From a virus: a stretch of DNA of 21,462 bases. The position numbers and the translations under genes were made by a program. The stretch covers positions 1-21,462 of IMG/VR virus record IMGVR_UViG_3300030102_002630. One strand, 5' to 3'. Each line of letters opens with the position of its first letter. The first letter of the stretch is position 1. Shown here piece by piece: positions 1-6,286 of the stretch. The notes beneath the pieces are model-generated. The model was not told where the DNA came from. It ran no database searches and saw only the letters and a list, made by a program, of their open reading frames with translations.

Positions 1-1
1 A

Positions 2-382
2 ATGATGAGAGTCCTACTGGCATTGCTTCTTCTATCTTCGTCACTAGCAGGTTGTGCTGAGATGATACCAGACCCACCAGTAGAGAATGATAAACCCGTT
101 TGGGTTACAGAGTATCATAACTTCACATACGAGAACAACACTACACTACCAACGATATCCTTTGGTGACAACACAACATTGTTTGAGGTATTCTCAGCAA
201 GCGTGATTATGTACAATGAAACCGTCAACCAAACAGTTGAGGTAAAGCCATTCTTCCTACTTGACGATACGAGGTTCAGACAACAACATGCTCCGGGAAT
301 GGGAGAAGTATCGTTGGTATTGATAGACTTGGAAGGATATCAGTACAATTGTACTGTTGTGTATAGGTTGTGGGAATTGTGA
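2..382 (+). CDS. predicted membrane lipoprotein
   Basis: This 126-residue protein begins MMRVLLALLLLSSSLAGCAE: a short basic start, a hydrophobic core of about 12 residues and an LAGC lipobox with the lipidated cysteine at residue 18. That is a classic lipoprotein signal sequence, so the mature protein should be anchored on the outer face of the cytoplasmic membrane. The rest is rich in Asn and Thr with several NxT/NxS sequons (for example NFT, NNT, NET) and looks like one small beta-rich domain. It could act at the surface of an infected cell, for instance in superinfection exclusion, but nothing in the sequence proves a role. Two adjacent ATG codons open the frame at the very edge of the window, so an upstream start cannot be excluded. 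Confidence 0.7.
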   Translation: MMRVLLALLLLSSSLAGCAEMIPDPPVENDKPVWVTEYHNFTYENNTTLPTISFGDNTTLFEVFSASVIMYNETVNQTVEVKPFFLLDDTRFRQQHAPGMGEVSLVLIDLEGYQYNCTVVYRLWEL

Positions 383-780
383 AGCGAGCGATTTCTATCA
401 ACTTCCCTGCTCCTATTGGAGCGCAGATAACATGCCCCATTTGTGAAGGAAACAAGTGTAAGGTATGTGACATGACGGGTAAGATAGAAGTCAATGTCGG
501 TGCAAAGGTTCCCATTCAGCAACAATTGATTGTGAAGTACGTTGCTGAGAATCTAGAAGAAGTATCATCTGAGTTGTCGAAGCACTTCGGTCTTGTTCCT
601 ATGGTACAGACAGAAGACATGTTCAACGTAGGTGAGAAGACGTATGAGTTGGTGAAGATAAGTAGTGTCGGGGGAGTGATTTGGGTTGCTCACAGAGTTG
701 ATGAGTTGGAGTCCCCAAGATACTTCACTTCCGTAGTTGACCTTTCAAAATTCAAAGGAGGAATGAGCAATGAGCAATGA
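379..780 (+). CDS. DnaJ-like zinc-finger protein of unknown function
   Basis: About 133 residues. The N-terminus carries CPICEGNKCKVCDMTGK, two CxxC pairs spaced like one half of a DnaJ cysteine-rich repeat, which should bind one zinc ion. The remaining ~105 residues have no motif I recognise. Two GTG starts are possible: 370, or 379, which makes a four-base GTGA overlap with the stop of the lipoprotein gene. I chose 379 because this overlap type recurs through the operon. Its stop overlaps the PC4-like gene. DNA or RNA binding is a reasonable guess, but the partner is unknown. Confidence 0.75.
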   Translation: MKRAISINFPAPIGAQITCPICEGNKCKVCDMTGKIEVNVGAKVPIQQQLIVKYVAENLEEVSSELSKHFGLVPMVQTEDMFNVGEKTYELVKISSVGGVIWVAHRVDELESPRYFTSVVDLSKFKGGMSNEQ

Positions 781-1003
781 CAAGATGAGGATAGTGGCTA
801 GGTTTCCTAGAAGCGCAACAACTGAGTTAGTGGTACAAGAAGGAGAGTATTGGAACATCGAGGTAATTGACGTTCGATGGTTCAATGAAGGAAAGCCCAC
901 AAGGAAGGGCATAAGAATAAACAAGGACGAGTTAGGGAATCTCTTGAAAATTCTCAATAAAATTGGTGATGAAAATGTGGATAAGAATGGCGAGGATGCT
1001 TGA
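770..1003 (+). CDS. PC4/p15-like ssDNA-binding transcription coactivator
   Basis: A 77-residue protein whose middle and end match the PC4 (Sub1/p15) fold. The run VIDVRWFNEGKPTRKGIRI corresponds to the family signature (hydrophobic beta-strand, then W/Y-x-x-x-GKPTRKGI) and is followed by an amphipathic helix (KDELGNLLKILNKI). PC4 proteins dimerise and bind single-stranded or melted DNA in transcription and replication; phage T5 and some archaea encode versions. The start ATG at 770 has the strong Shine-Dalgarno AAAGGAGGA ending 7 bases upstream and overlaps the previous gene by 11 bases. Lying next to ligase, it may act as a small ssDNA-binding protein or as an activator of late viral transcription. 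Confidence 0.85.
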   Translation: MSNDKMRIVARFPRSATTELVVQEGEYWNIEVIDVRWFNEGKPTRKGIRINKDELGNLLKILNKIGDENVDKNGEDA

Positions 1004-2522
1004 AGTAATAGAGAATGTAAACAGTACAAATGCAAAGGTCGAAGCAATAGAGAGAAATTTCAGTTCTTTCAACACCGGATGGGCCGGGATGATGACTGTA
1101 CTCTTGGGCGATTATGGGCCTAGTAATATAGGAGAGAAGAGAGCAATCTCTTGGTTGGCTTCTATACTAGGAGTGCATGAAGAAGAAATAAAGTCGTATG
1201 CAGAGTCATATGGTGACTTGGGTGAAGGTGTGTACATGTTCGGTGGTATTTCAGAAACACCTTCTGACATTACCATAACAACCGTTTTGAGATTGTTCAA
1301 TATGGATTGTTCTTCTATAAATGGTCAAGCGTATTCCATGTACGAAGAAATTCTCAGACAGATGGATTCTTTGGAGTTGAAGTGGTTTGTTAGATATTGG
1401 TTGAAGACACCTAGGAATGGCGTTAGTACATCAACAGTAACGAAAGCCATGGCACAACGACATGGTTCTAGGTTCGTTTCAAGGTTGAGAGACTTTGATA
1501 TGATTACGTTATTGTCATATGCAGAAGCAAATCCAGATGATTGGGAAACGCATCTACCAGAAGTAAGTCACATTGGTAGGTACATCAAGCCGATGCTTGC
1601 TAAGAAGTTAGAAGACAACCAACCACTACCAGAAGAATACGTGATTGATATCAAGTATGATGGTAACAGGTATCAGATACATCATTCTCCAGATACTACT
1701 ATGATATTCAACAGAGCAGGTAAGTTAGTTACTGAACAGTATCCAGATGTAGTTAGTATATTGGAAGACTGTACAGATACCTTCATTGTTGACGGGGAGA
1801 TTTATCCAGTCAACCATGATGGTTCTCCCGCAGAACATAAGAAACTAGGAACGAGAGTGCATTCTAAAGACAAGGCTCAAGCCGTAGCAGATTGCCCAGT
1901 AAAACTGGTCGTCTTTGACATAATGTATGATGGGTTTGAGTCTCTTCTTGATAAGCCATATAGAACAAGACTAGAGCAACTAGAGAAGTTTGTTGTCCTA
2001 AGACCACACATCGCAAGGGTTCTATCTCAAGACCGTGTTGCTTCCTACAACTACGCAATCAATGAAGGATACGAAGGTATCATGATTAAAGATTTGAATG
2101 CGCCTTACGAATCTAAGAGAAGTAAGGCTTTGTTGAAGCACAAGCCACCGAGGATAGATTTCGATGTCGTGATATTATCAACCAAGTACGGCGGTGGAAA
2201 GAGAAGCGATGTCTTTGGTACGTTTGAAGTGGGAGTGGTTAGCGATGATGGCTACACATCCGTAGGTTCTGTTGGTTCTGGTCTTAGTGATGAAGACCTT
2301 TTGTCATTGACTACACAACTCAAGAGGATAGTCGAAAGATATGACAACAAGACAGACACGTTTCACGTACTACCAAGGATTGTACTACAGGTGACTGCTG
2401 ATTTAGTATCAAGAGATGCCAATGGAAACTATGGTCTGAGATTCCCCAGAGTACAGAGAATCCGACATGACAAGTATCCTGCTGATTGCAACACCTTAGA
2501 TGACGTAAGAGGCGAGGCGTGA
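996..2522 (+). CDS. lig: ATP-dependent DNA ligase
   Basis: About 508 residues, close to archaeal LigI length (~560). It seals nicks by way of a lysine-AMP intermediate. All nucleotidyltransferase motifs are visible: motif I KYDGNR with adenylated Lys about 220, motif III VDGEI (~265-269), motif IIIa VFDIMYDG (~306-313), motif IV EGIMIKD (~360-366) and motif V LLKHKP (~379-384), followed by an OB-fold region. The first ~190 residues form a helical DNA-binding domain as in archaeal enzymes. Starts at 963 (TTG), 966 (GTG), 969, 975 and 987 are also in frame; I chose ATG 996 because it gives the shortest overlap (8 bases) with the PC4-like gene. It presumably joins Okazaki fragments with the PCNA encoded downstream. 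Confidence 0.95.
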   Translation: MLEVIENVNSTNAKVEAIERNFSSFNTGWAGMMTVLLGDYGPSNIGEKRAISWLASILGVHEEEIKSYAESYGDLGEGVYMFGGISETPSDITITTVLRLFNMDCSSINGQAYSMYEEILRQMDSLELKWFVRYWLKTPRNGVSTSTVTKAMAQRHGSRFVSRLRDFDMITLLSYAEANPDDWETHLPEVSHIGRYIKPMLAKKLEDNQPLPEEYVIDIKYDGNRYQIHHSPDTTMIFNRAGKLVTEQYPDVVSILEDCTDTFIVDGEIYPVNHDGSPAEHKKLGTRVHSKDKAQAVADCPVKLVVFDIMYDGFESLLDKPYRTRLEQLEKFVVLRPHIARVLSQDRVASYNYAINEGYEGIMIKDLNAPYESKRSKALLKHKPPRIDFDVVILSTKYGGGKRSDVFGTFEVGVVSDDGYTSVGSVGSGLSDEDLLSLTTQLKRIVERYDNKTDTFHVLPRIVLQVTADLVSRDANGNYGLRFPRVQRIRHDKYPADCNTLDDVRGEA

Positions 2523-2941
2523 TGTTCAGTAGGGACTATCTTGCGGGAATGCTTTACGCAAAGGCACAACCTGTAATCAGAGTATCCAAGAATGCAGACT
2601 CTGCCTTGGGATATAGAGTAACCATGATGGTGAATTTCAAATTAAGAGGTGAGATAGATGAGCATCACTCTGCTCTATTGAAGGCTATGCAACGAACATT
2701 GCTTCAATATAAAATCGAGTCAACTATCAATAAGAAAGGACTTACTATTGCCAGAATTGATTCGATTGACAGTTTGATGGCTTTGATGTTAATCGCACCC
2801 AACTGTGGAAATAATCTGCCTCTAGAGTATAGATTAGGGGGGAGATGGGAAAAGTTCGCAAGAGTGTGGGCTTTCTACTCTGTAGGAGAACACCTTACCC
2901 AAGATGGGTTAAATCAGATTATTGAAATACTAGGAGTCTAA
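2519..2941 (+). CDS. degenerate LAGLIDADG-fold protein (probably no nuclease activity)
   Basis: 140 residues. The N-terminal RDYLAGMLYAKAQPVIRV and the following pattern (hydrophobic strand, DEHHSALLKAMQRTL helix, I-x-S-T-I-x-K-K-G-L-T-I-A-R-I strand, DSIDSLMALM helix) match one LAGLIDADG repeat. The motif helix reads LAGMLYAKA, so the catalytic acidic residue near its end is a lysine and DNA cleavage is unlikely. Single-repeat LAGLIDADG proteins act as homodimers, and some, such as WhiA-type proteins, have become DNA-binding regulators. The start overlaps the ligase stop (ATGA with a preceding GAGGCGAGG); a second ATG follows at 2522. No intron or intein is seen nearby, which argues for a domesticated DNA-binding protein. 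The fold assignment is by eye. Confidence 0.6.
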   Translation: MMFSRDYLAGMLYAKAQPVIRVSKNADSALGYRVTMMVNFKLRGEIDEHHSALLKAMQRTLLQYKIESTINKKGLTIARIDSIDSLMALMLIAPNCGNNLPLEYRLGGRWEKFARVWAFYSVGEHLTQDGLNQIIEILGV

Positions 2942-2951
2942 GACGATTCCT

Positions 2952-3332
2952 GTGAAGAGGACTGAGATTAAGGGCATCAATCTATGCCCCAGATGCGAAC
3001 TCCGACCAACGGGGTTCCAGAAAAGACACTGTTCTCCGTGTCAATTGAGAATATCAATGTCACCTACATTCCCACCTATCTCCGATGATGAGATAATCGA
3101 CCATTATGTGTTTGAGATGTTGAAGAGGGGATGTAGGGAATGTGGGGAGAACAGAGAAGGACACTTCTACTTTGAAGCGGGTGTCCAAGATGAAGATGAA
3201 AATGGAATAAAGAATGGATTGAAGTGGTACATGGCACAGGTAGAATGCCATTCATGTAATTGCCACTACGATGAACTCTTTGAAGTAAGAGGCGAATTGA
3301 ATGAGTTTAATAAAAACGATAAAGAAACATAA
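2952..3332 (+). CDS. zinc-binding protein with two Cys clusters
   Basis: 126 residues, GTG start, 10 bases after the preceding stop. Two treble-clef or zinc-ribbon-like modules are visible: CPRC...HCSPC at the N-terminus (residues ~12-30) and CREC...CHSC in the middle (~61-100), each with two pairs of cysteines. The segment between is acidic (QDEDENG). No enzyme motif is seen. It is one of the larger members of the set of cysteine-paired proteins spread through this block. Nucleic-acid binding or protein-protein contacts within the replication machinery are guesses. Confidence 0.75.
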   Translation: MKRTEIKGINLCPRCELRPTGFQKRHCSPCQLRISMSPTFPPISDDEIIDHYVFEMLKRGCRECGENREGHFYFEAGVQDEDENGIKNGLKWYMAQVECHSCNCHYDELFEVRGELNEFNKNDKET

Positions 3333-4155
3333 TGATAGCAAACCAATAATAATTGTAGGAAAACCCGGAAGCAAGAAGATAGACAAAGCGATGTCTTTCG
3401 TATCAGATACTCCGATTATCACATACGCTAATGAGTATGACATCGAGGATATCTGGAGCATCCCATTAGAGAGGGGTATCATAATCCAAGAGGTGAATTT
3501 CAAACCCAAGAAGGATTTGATAATGAGAACCCTATCTGGATACAATGGTCAAGTGGTGTTGACTTCTGATAATCAGAAGGATGTACCGAAGCCAATCTTC
3601 GACATGTGTATGTTGAAGCGGTCTAGGGTACTACGTGATGAGTTGAAGGAGAAAGCACCACATGCCGAGGAACCAGTCAATTACGAGATTGATATCTATT
3701 CCTTGGTAATGGACTATCTAAAGAACGCAGATAGAGATGATGTTGCTACCAAGTTGAAACTGAATGCCCCACCGGATGTTCAGTTTGTTTCTTGGTTATC
3801 TCCTAATGTGCATCCTAACAAGTTATCATTTGCAGATTGCATAGTGAAGCGTAGGTGGTCTAACGATTACTTCTACGAGTTACTTGCGTATGCACATGAT
3901 GGTAGGATGTACAGGAAGATACAAATGCCGAAGAGAATGAAGAGAAACAACTTGGAGAAGATTTGCTACAAGTTAGGACTCAAGGGTACAGAGAGATACC
4001 TTCTCGCTGACCTGATGAAAGATGAAGGTTTCAAAGCCTACATGAAGAACGAATTAGATGGCACTGAGACTAGAATGTTGAAGTTAGGTGCTAAGACAAG
4101 AAAGAAGAAGTTAGATGTAACTTACGCTAACAATGACCTAAGAAGGTGGATATAA
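3301..4155 (+). CDS. degenerate AAA+ clamp-loader-like subunit
   Basis: 284 residues. The N-terminus has PIIIVGKPGSKK, the shape of a Walker A loop but ending SKK instead of GKT/S; the Walker B position reads GIIIQEV, with Q for the usual D; and VVLTSDNQKDVPKPIFDMC resembles the sensor-1 to SRC region of clamp loaders (compare TAN...SRC in the RFC gene at 5017). I therefore read it as an RFC-type AAA+ protein that has lost ATPase residues, analogous to inactive clamp-loader subunits such as bacterial delta-prime or to T4 gp62. The C-terminus is basic (KTRKKKL). It overlaps the previous gene by 32 bases. A DNA-binding accessory protein of other origin remains possible. Confidence 0.5.
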   Translation: MSLIKTIKKHNDSKPIIIVGKPGSKKIDKAMSFVSDTPIITYANEYDIEDIWSIPLERGIIIQEVNFKPKKDLIMRTLSGYNGQVVLTSDNQKDVPKPIFDMCMLKRSRVLRDELKEKAPHAEEPVNYEIDIYSLVMDYLKNADRDDVATKLKLNAPPDVQFVSWLSPNVHPNKLSFADCIVKRRWSNDYFYELLAYAHDGRMYRKIQMPKRMKRNNLEKICYKLGLKGTERYLLADLMKDEGFKAYMKNELDGTETRMLKLGAKTRKKKLDVTYANNDLRRWI

Positions 4156-4157
4156 AA

Positions 4158-4322
4158 ATGGAAGAAGAAATAGATGAAAGAATAGAAATGATATGGCTAC
4201 AAACATCTGGAACGGGAACGCAAGCGTTTCCTATGAGATGGGTGAACACCAGTAAGCCAATGAGTGCGAAGGAGTATTTCCACAGGATAACGTGGAACAA
4301 TCAAGGGAATGTGAAACAATGA
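4158..4322 (+). CDS. small protein with a copy of the helicase Walker A region
   Basis: 54 residues starting just after the previous stop in TATAAAAATG. Residues 8-20 read RIEMIWLQTSGTG, nearly the same as RIQLIWMQTSGTG in the large P-loop ATPase at 16864, but the next residues are TQ rather than the catalytic KS, and no other part matches. The C-terminal half (FPMRWVNTSKPMSAKEYFHR) is unfamiliar. The stop overlaps the next start (ATGA), which supports real translation. It could be a fragment left by duplication or a peptide that contacts the same partner as the ATPase. Confidence 0.55.
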   Translation: MEEEIDERIEMIWLQTSGTGTQAFPMRWVNTSKPMSAKEYFHRITWNNQGNVKQ

Positions 4323-4501
4323 GTGAAATAGAAGACAATGTGATAATAAAGATAGCAAGAAGAAGCGTAGCAGGGGAGAGAAAATACGGCACTACTATGG
4401 AACGTAAAGACCTAACACGCAAGGAATGGCTAATCCATGCTCAAGAAGAAGCGATGGACTTAGCAGTTTACCTAGAGAGATTGATACAGGAGGAAGAGTG
4501 A
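4319..4501 (+). CDS. MazG-like nucleotide pyrophosphohydrolase-type small protein
   Basis: 60 residues. The run RKYGTTMERKDLTRKEWLIH followed by AQEEAMDLAVYLERLI matches the phage all-alpha NTP pyrophosphatase type (GxKYG-T-x-x-R-x-DL-x-x-x-EW-x-x-HA-x-EE-x-x-D-x-x-x-YL). The EExxD acidic cluster is the Mg2+-binding part of MazG-type enzymes, which hydrolyse (d)NTPs to monophosphates. At 60 residues it is shorter than full MazG and must work as an oligomer if active. ATG 4319 forms an ATGA overlap with the previous gene; the longer in-frame start at 4292 lies inside that gene. Confidence 0.7.
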   Translation: MSEIEDNVIIKIARRSVAGERKYGTTMERKDLTRKEWLIHAQEEAMDLAVYLERLIQEEE

Positions 4502-5017
4502 ATGAATATATTTTGTACAGATAAGTCGCCAGTTGTTTCAGCAAACAACGTAATCGACAAGCACGTAGTTAAGATGCCTTTGGAAAGTTTGCAAATGATG
4601 TCAACTATCGCAGACTACCTAGGATTCGATAGTCCTTACAGACCAGTAATGTTGAACCATCCTTGTACCATCTGGGCTAGGAAAAGCAGAGATAACTTCC
4701 TATGGCTATGGGAACACGCAGGTTCTCTTTGTGAAGAGTATACCTCTAGGTATGGCAAGACTCACAAGTGCGAACTAACAATGAATGACTACAACCACAT
4801 TTGGATTGATGTAGTCGAAGCACTACCAGACATAGGATTGACTCCCTTTGCCATTGCTATTTCAGAGAACATGAAATGCAGACAGGTCAAGGGATTCGAT
4901 GATATGTCTGAGATAGATAAGTACAGGCAATACTACATCCAAGACAAAGCAAGGATTGCTACTTGGAAGAAGAACAAACCTTGGTGGTATACATCATGGT
5001 ACGGGGTGAATGCATAA
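4502..5017 (+). CDS. phage-type protein related to pyrimidine-dimer DNA glycosylases
   Basis: 171 residues, starting right after the previous stop with AGGAGG upstream. It shows the pattern MNIFCTDKSP...DKHVVKMPLESLQM that I associate with a widespread phage family, plus HPCTIWARKSRDNFLWLW, RYGKTH and a C-terminal KPWWYTSWYG that resembles the PTWYKYYG end of T4 endonuclease V (DenV). DenV excises UV-induced pyrimidine dimers; members of this phage family are sometimes annotated that way. The link rests mainly on the C-terminal motif and on memory of the family, so the repair role is tentative. Its place between nucleotide-metabolism and clamp-loader genes fits DNA maintenance. Confidence 0.6.
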   Translation: MNIFCTDKSPVVSANNVIDKHVVKMPLESLQMMSTIADYLGFDSPYRPVMLNHPCTIWARKSRDNFLWLWEHAGSLCEEYTSRYGKTHKCELTMNDYNHIWIDVVEALPDIGLTPFAIAISENMKCRQVKGFDDMSEIDKYRQYYIQDKARIATWKKNKPWWYTSWYGVNA

Positions 5018-5934
5018 TGTTGTGGACAGAGAAATACAGACCAGATAGATTGAGCAAGATAGTTGGACAACCGGGATTCGTTATGGATGCTGAGAGATGG
5101 GTGAAGAATCCAGATGACATGATGAACGTCTTGTTGTATGGTGTAGCAGGTGTAGGTAAGACTGCGGCGGCTACTGCTTTGTCCAATGAGATACTAGGCG
5201 AATTCAAGTCTGGTAACTTCTTTGAGATTAATGCATCAGACGACAGAAGGTTGGATACGGTTAGAAACAAAATCAAGGAGATTGCTTCTACCCAAGTCAT
5301 CGGTGATGCACCATTCAAGATTATCCTATTGGATGAGATGGATGGTATGACCAAGGATTCGCAGAACGCTCTCAAAAGAATCATGGAGAGGTATGCTGAT
5401 AATTGCAGATTCATCATGACTGCCAATGAGAAGTTCAGGATTATCTATCCACTACAATCTAGATGTGCAAACTATGGCTTCGGCAGGATTAGTGATGACC
5501 ACATCATGGATGTCCTATGTGACATCCTAGACCAAGAAGGACACAAGAATCGGTACACCATAGAGGACTTGACAACTTTTATTAGTCACTTGCATGGTGA
5601 TTTGAGAAGGGGGATAGGCGAGTTACAGGCATCTGTGAATAGCGATTCGACACTCTCAAGCCAGATAGACAAGTCCCTTCAACCATATACAACACTAGTA
5701 TCTAATCTAAATTCTAATGACTATGACAATTCTATATCGGGTGTGCATAAATTGATTCAAGACTCTGCGACAATGAAGGAGATTTGCATTAATCTCCATG
5801 ATGTTGTTATTAAGTCTGATATGGATTCCGATAGAAAATTCAAAATGTTGAGGGTCATCGGAGAGGCAGAATGGAGAAGCAGTAATATGACTCCAAAGGT
5901 TCTGGCTTCTTGGATGATAGGACAGTTGATTTGA
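5017..5934 (+). CDS. rfcS: replication factor C small subunit (clamp loader ATPase)
   Basis: 305 residues, similar to archaeal RFC small subunits (~320). It opens with the family signature WTEKYRP, then Walker A GVAGVGKT (42-49), Walker B ILLDEMD (103-109), sensor-1 TAN (135-137) and the SRC motif (148-150) that supplies the trans-acting arginine finger. The C-terminal part is the helical collar. RFC loads PCNA at primer ends. ATG 5017 shares one base with the previous stop (TAATG) and places WTEKYRP at the N-terminus as usual; the longer in-frame ATG at 4963 would add 18 unrelated residues. No canonical RFC large subunit is seen; the protein at 3301 may be its partner. Confidence 0.95.
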   Translation: MLWTEKYRPDRLSKIVGQPGFVMDAERWVKNPDDMMNVLLYGVAGVGKTAAATALSNEILGEFKSGNFFEINASDDRRLDTVRNKIKEIASTQVIGDAPFKIILLDEMDGMTKDSQNALKRIMERYADNCRFIMTANEKFRIIYPLQSRCANYGFGRISDDHIMDVLCDILDQEGHKNRYTIEDLTTFISHLHGDLRRGIGELQASVNSDSTLSSQIDKSLQPYTTLVSNLNSNDYDNSISGVHKLIQDSATMKEICINLHDVVIKSDMDSDRKFKMLRVIGEAEWRSSNMTPKVLASWMIGQLI

Positions 5935-6020
5935 TGGATGGTTTGACGGTTCTATTGATATTTGTTGTATGGAGATTTATTTACAAACTAATGGATAGCG
6001 GGCCGAGAGGAAGATGGTAA
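5934..6020 (+). CDS. 28-residue single-pass membrane peptide
   Basis: ATG 5934 shares one base with the RFC stop (TGATG). The product, MDGLTVLLIFVVWRFIYKLM followed by DSGPRGRW, is a single hydrophobic helix with a basic C-terminal tail. Coupling to RFC and its similarity in form to other small membrane ORFs in the window (14506, 19183, 19875) favour a real gene, but 28 codons could remain open by chance. Confidence 0.45.
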   Translation: MDGLTVLLIFVVWRFIYKLMDSGPRGRW

Positions 6021-6025
6021 TATGA

Positions 6026-6280
6026 ATGGTGATAATAATGGTGAAGAAAATATTAGATTTGAATGAAGACGGCGAAGTTAACTTTGACGACTTCAAACAT
6101 CTCATGCTAAGGTATGAGATAATACTAGTTGGGGGATTACTCCTAACTATACTTCCCTTGCTAAAACTAGCAGGGGTATTGACATTAGATTCCGATTGGT
6201 TTTGGATATTGGCCGGAGTGGTCATAAGTGCCGAAGCCGTATTGGAAATTCTAAAAACAAAAAAAGAAAACAATAGGTGA
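6026..6280 (+). CDS. EF-hand membrane protein
   Basis: 84 residues. A canonical Ca2+-binding EF-hand or dockerin-type loop DLNEDGEVNFDDF (D1, N3, D5, G6, E7, D12) sits near the N-terminus, followed by two hydrophobic segments (EIILVGGLLLTILPLLKLAG and WFWILAGVVISAEAVLEIL) and a lysine-rich tail. Two membrane passes with a calcium-responsive cytosolic or exterior loop are predicted. In-frame starts are ATG 6026, GTG 6029 and ATG 6038; 6038 puts the protein start closest to the EF-hand. It could be a holin-like or membrane-signalling protein, but there is no direct evidence. Confidence 0.7.
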   Translation: MVIIMVKKILDLNEDGEVNFDDFKHLMLRYEIILVGGLLLTILPLLKLAGVLTLDSDWFWILAGVVISAEAVLEILKTKKENNR

Positions 6281-6286
6281 AAAAAA

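Noticed and set aside
4151-4157. TATAAAA as a promoter before the 54-residue gene
   Set aside because: It touches the start codon, too close for an archaeal TATA box, which lies about 25 bases before transcription starts.
4963-5016. Longer N-terminus for RFC
   Set aside because: It would put 18 unrelated residues before the family's N-terminal WTEKYRP and overlap the previous gene.
4959-5426. 155-residue minus-strand open frame over the RFC gene
   Set aside because: It is antisense to a fully motif-supported RFC gene and has no recognisable domain.
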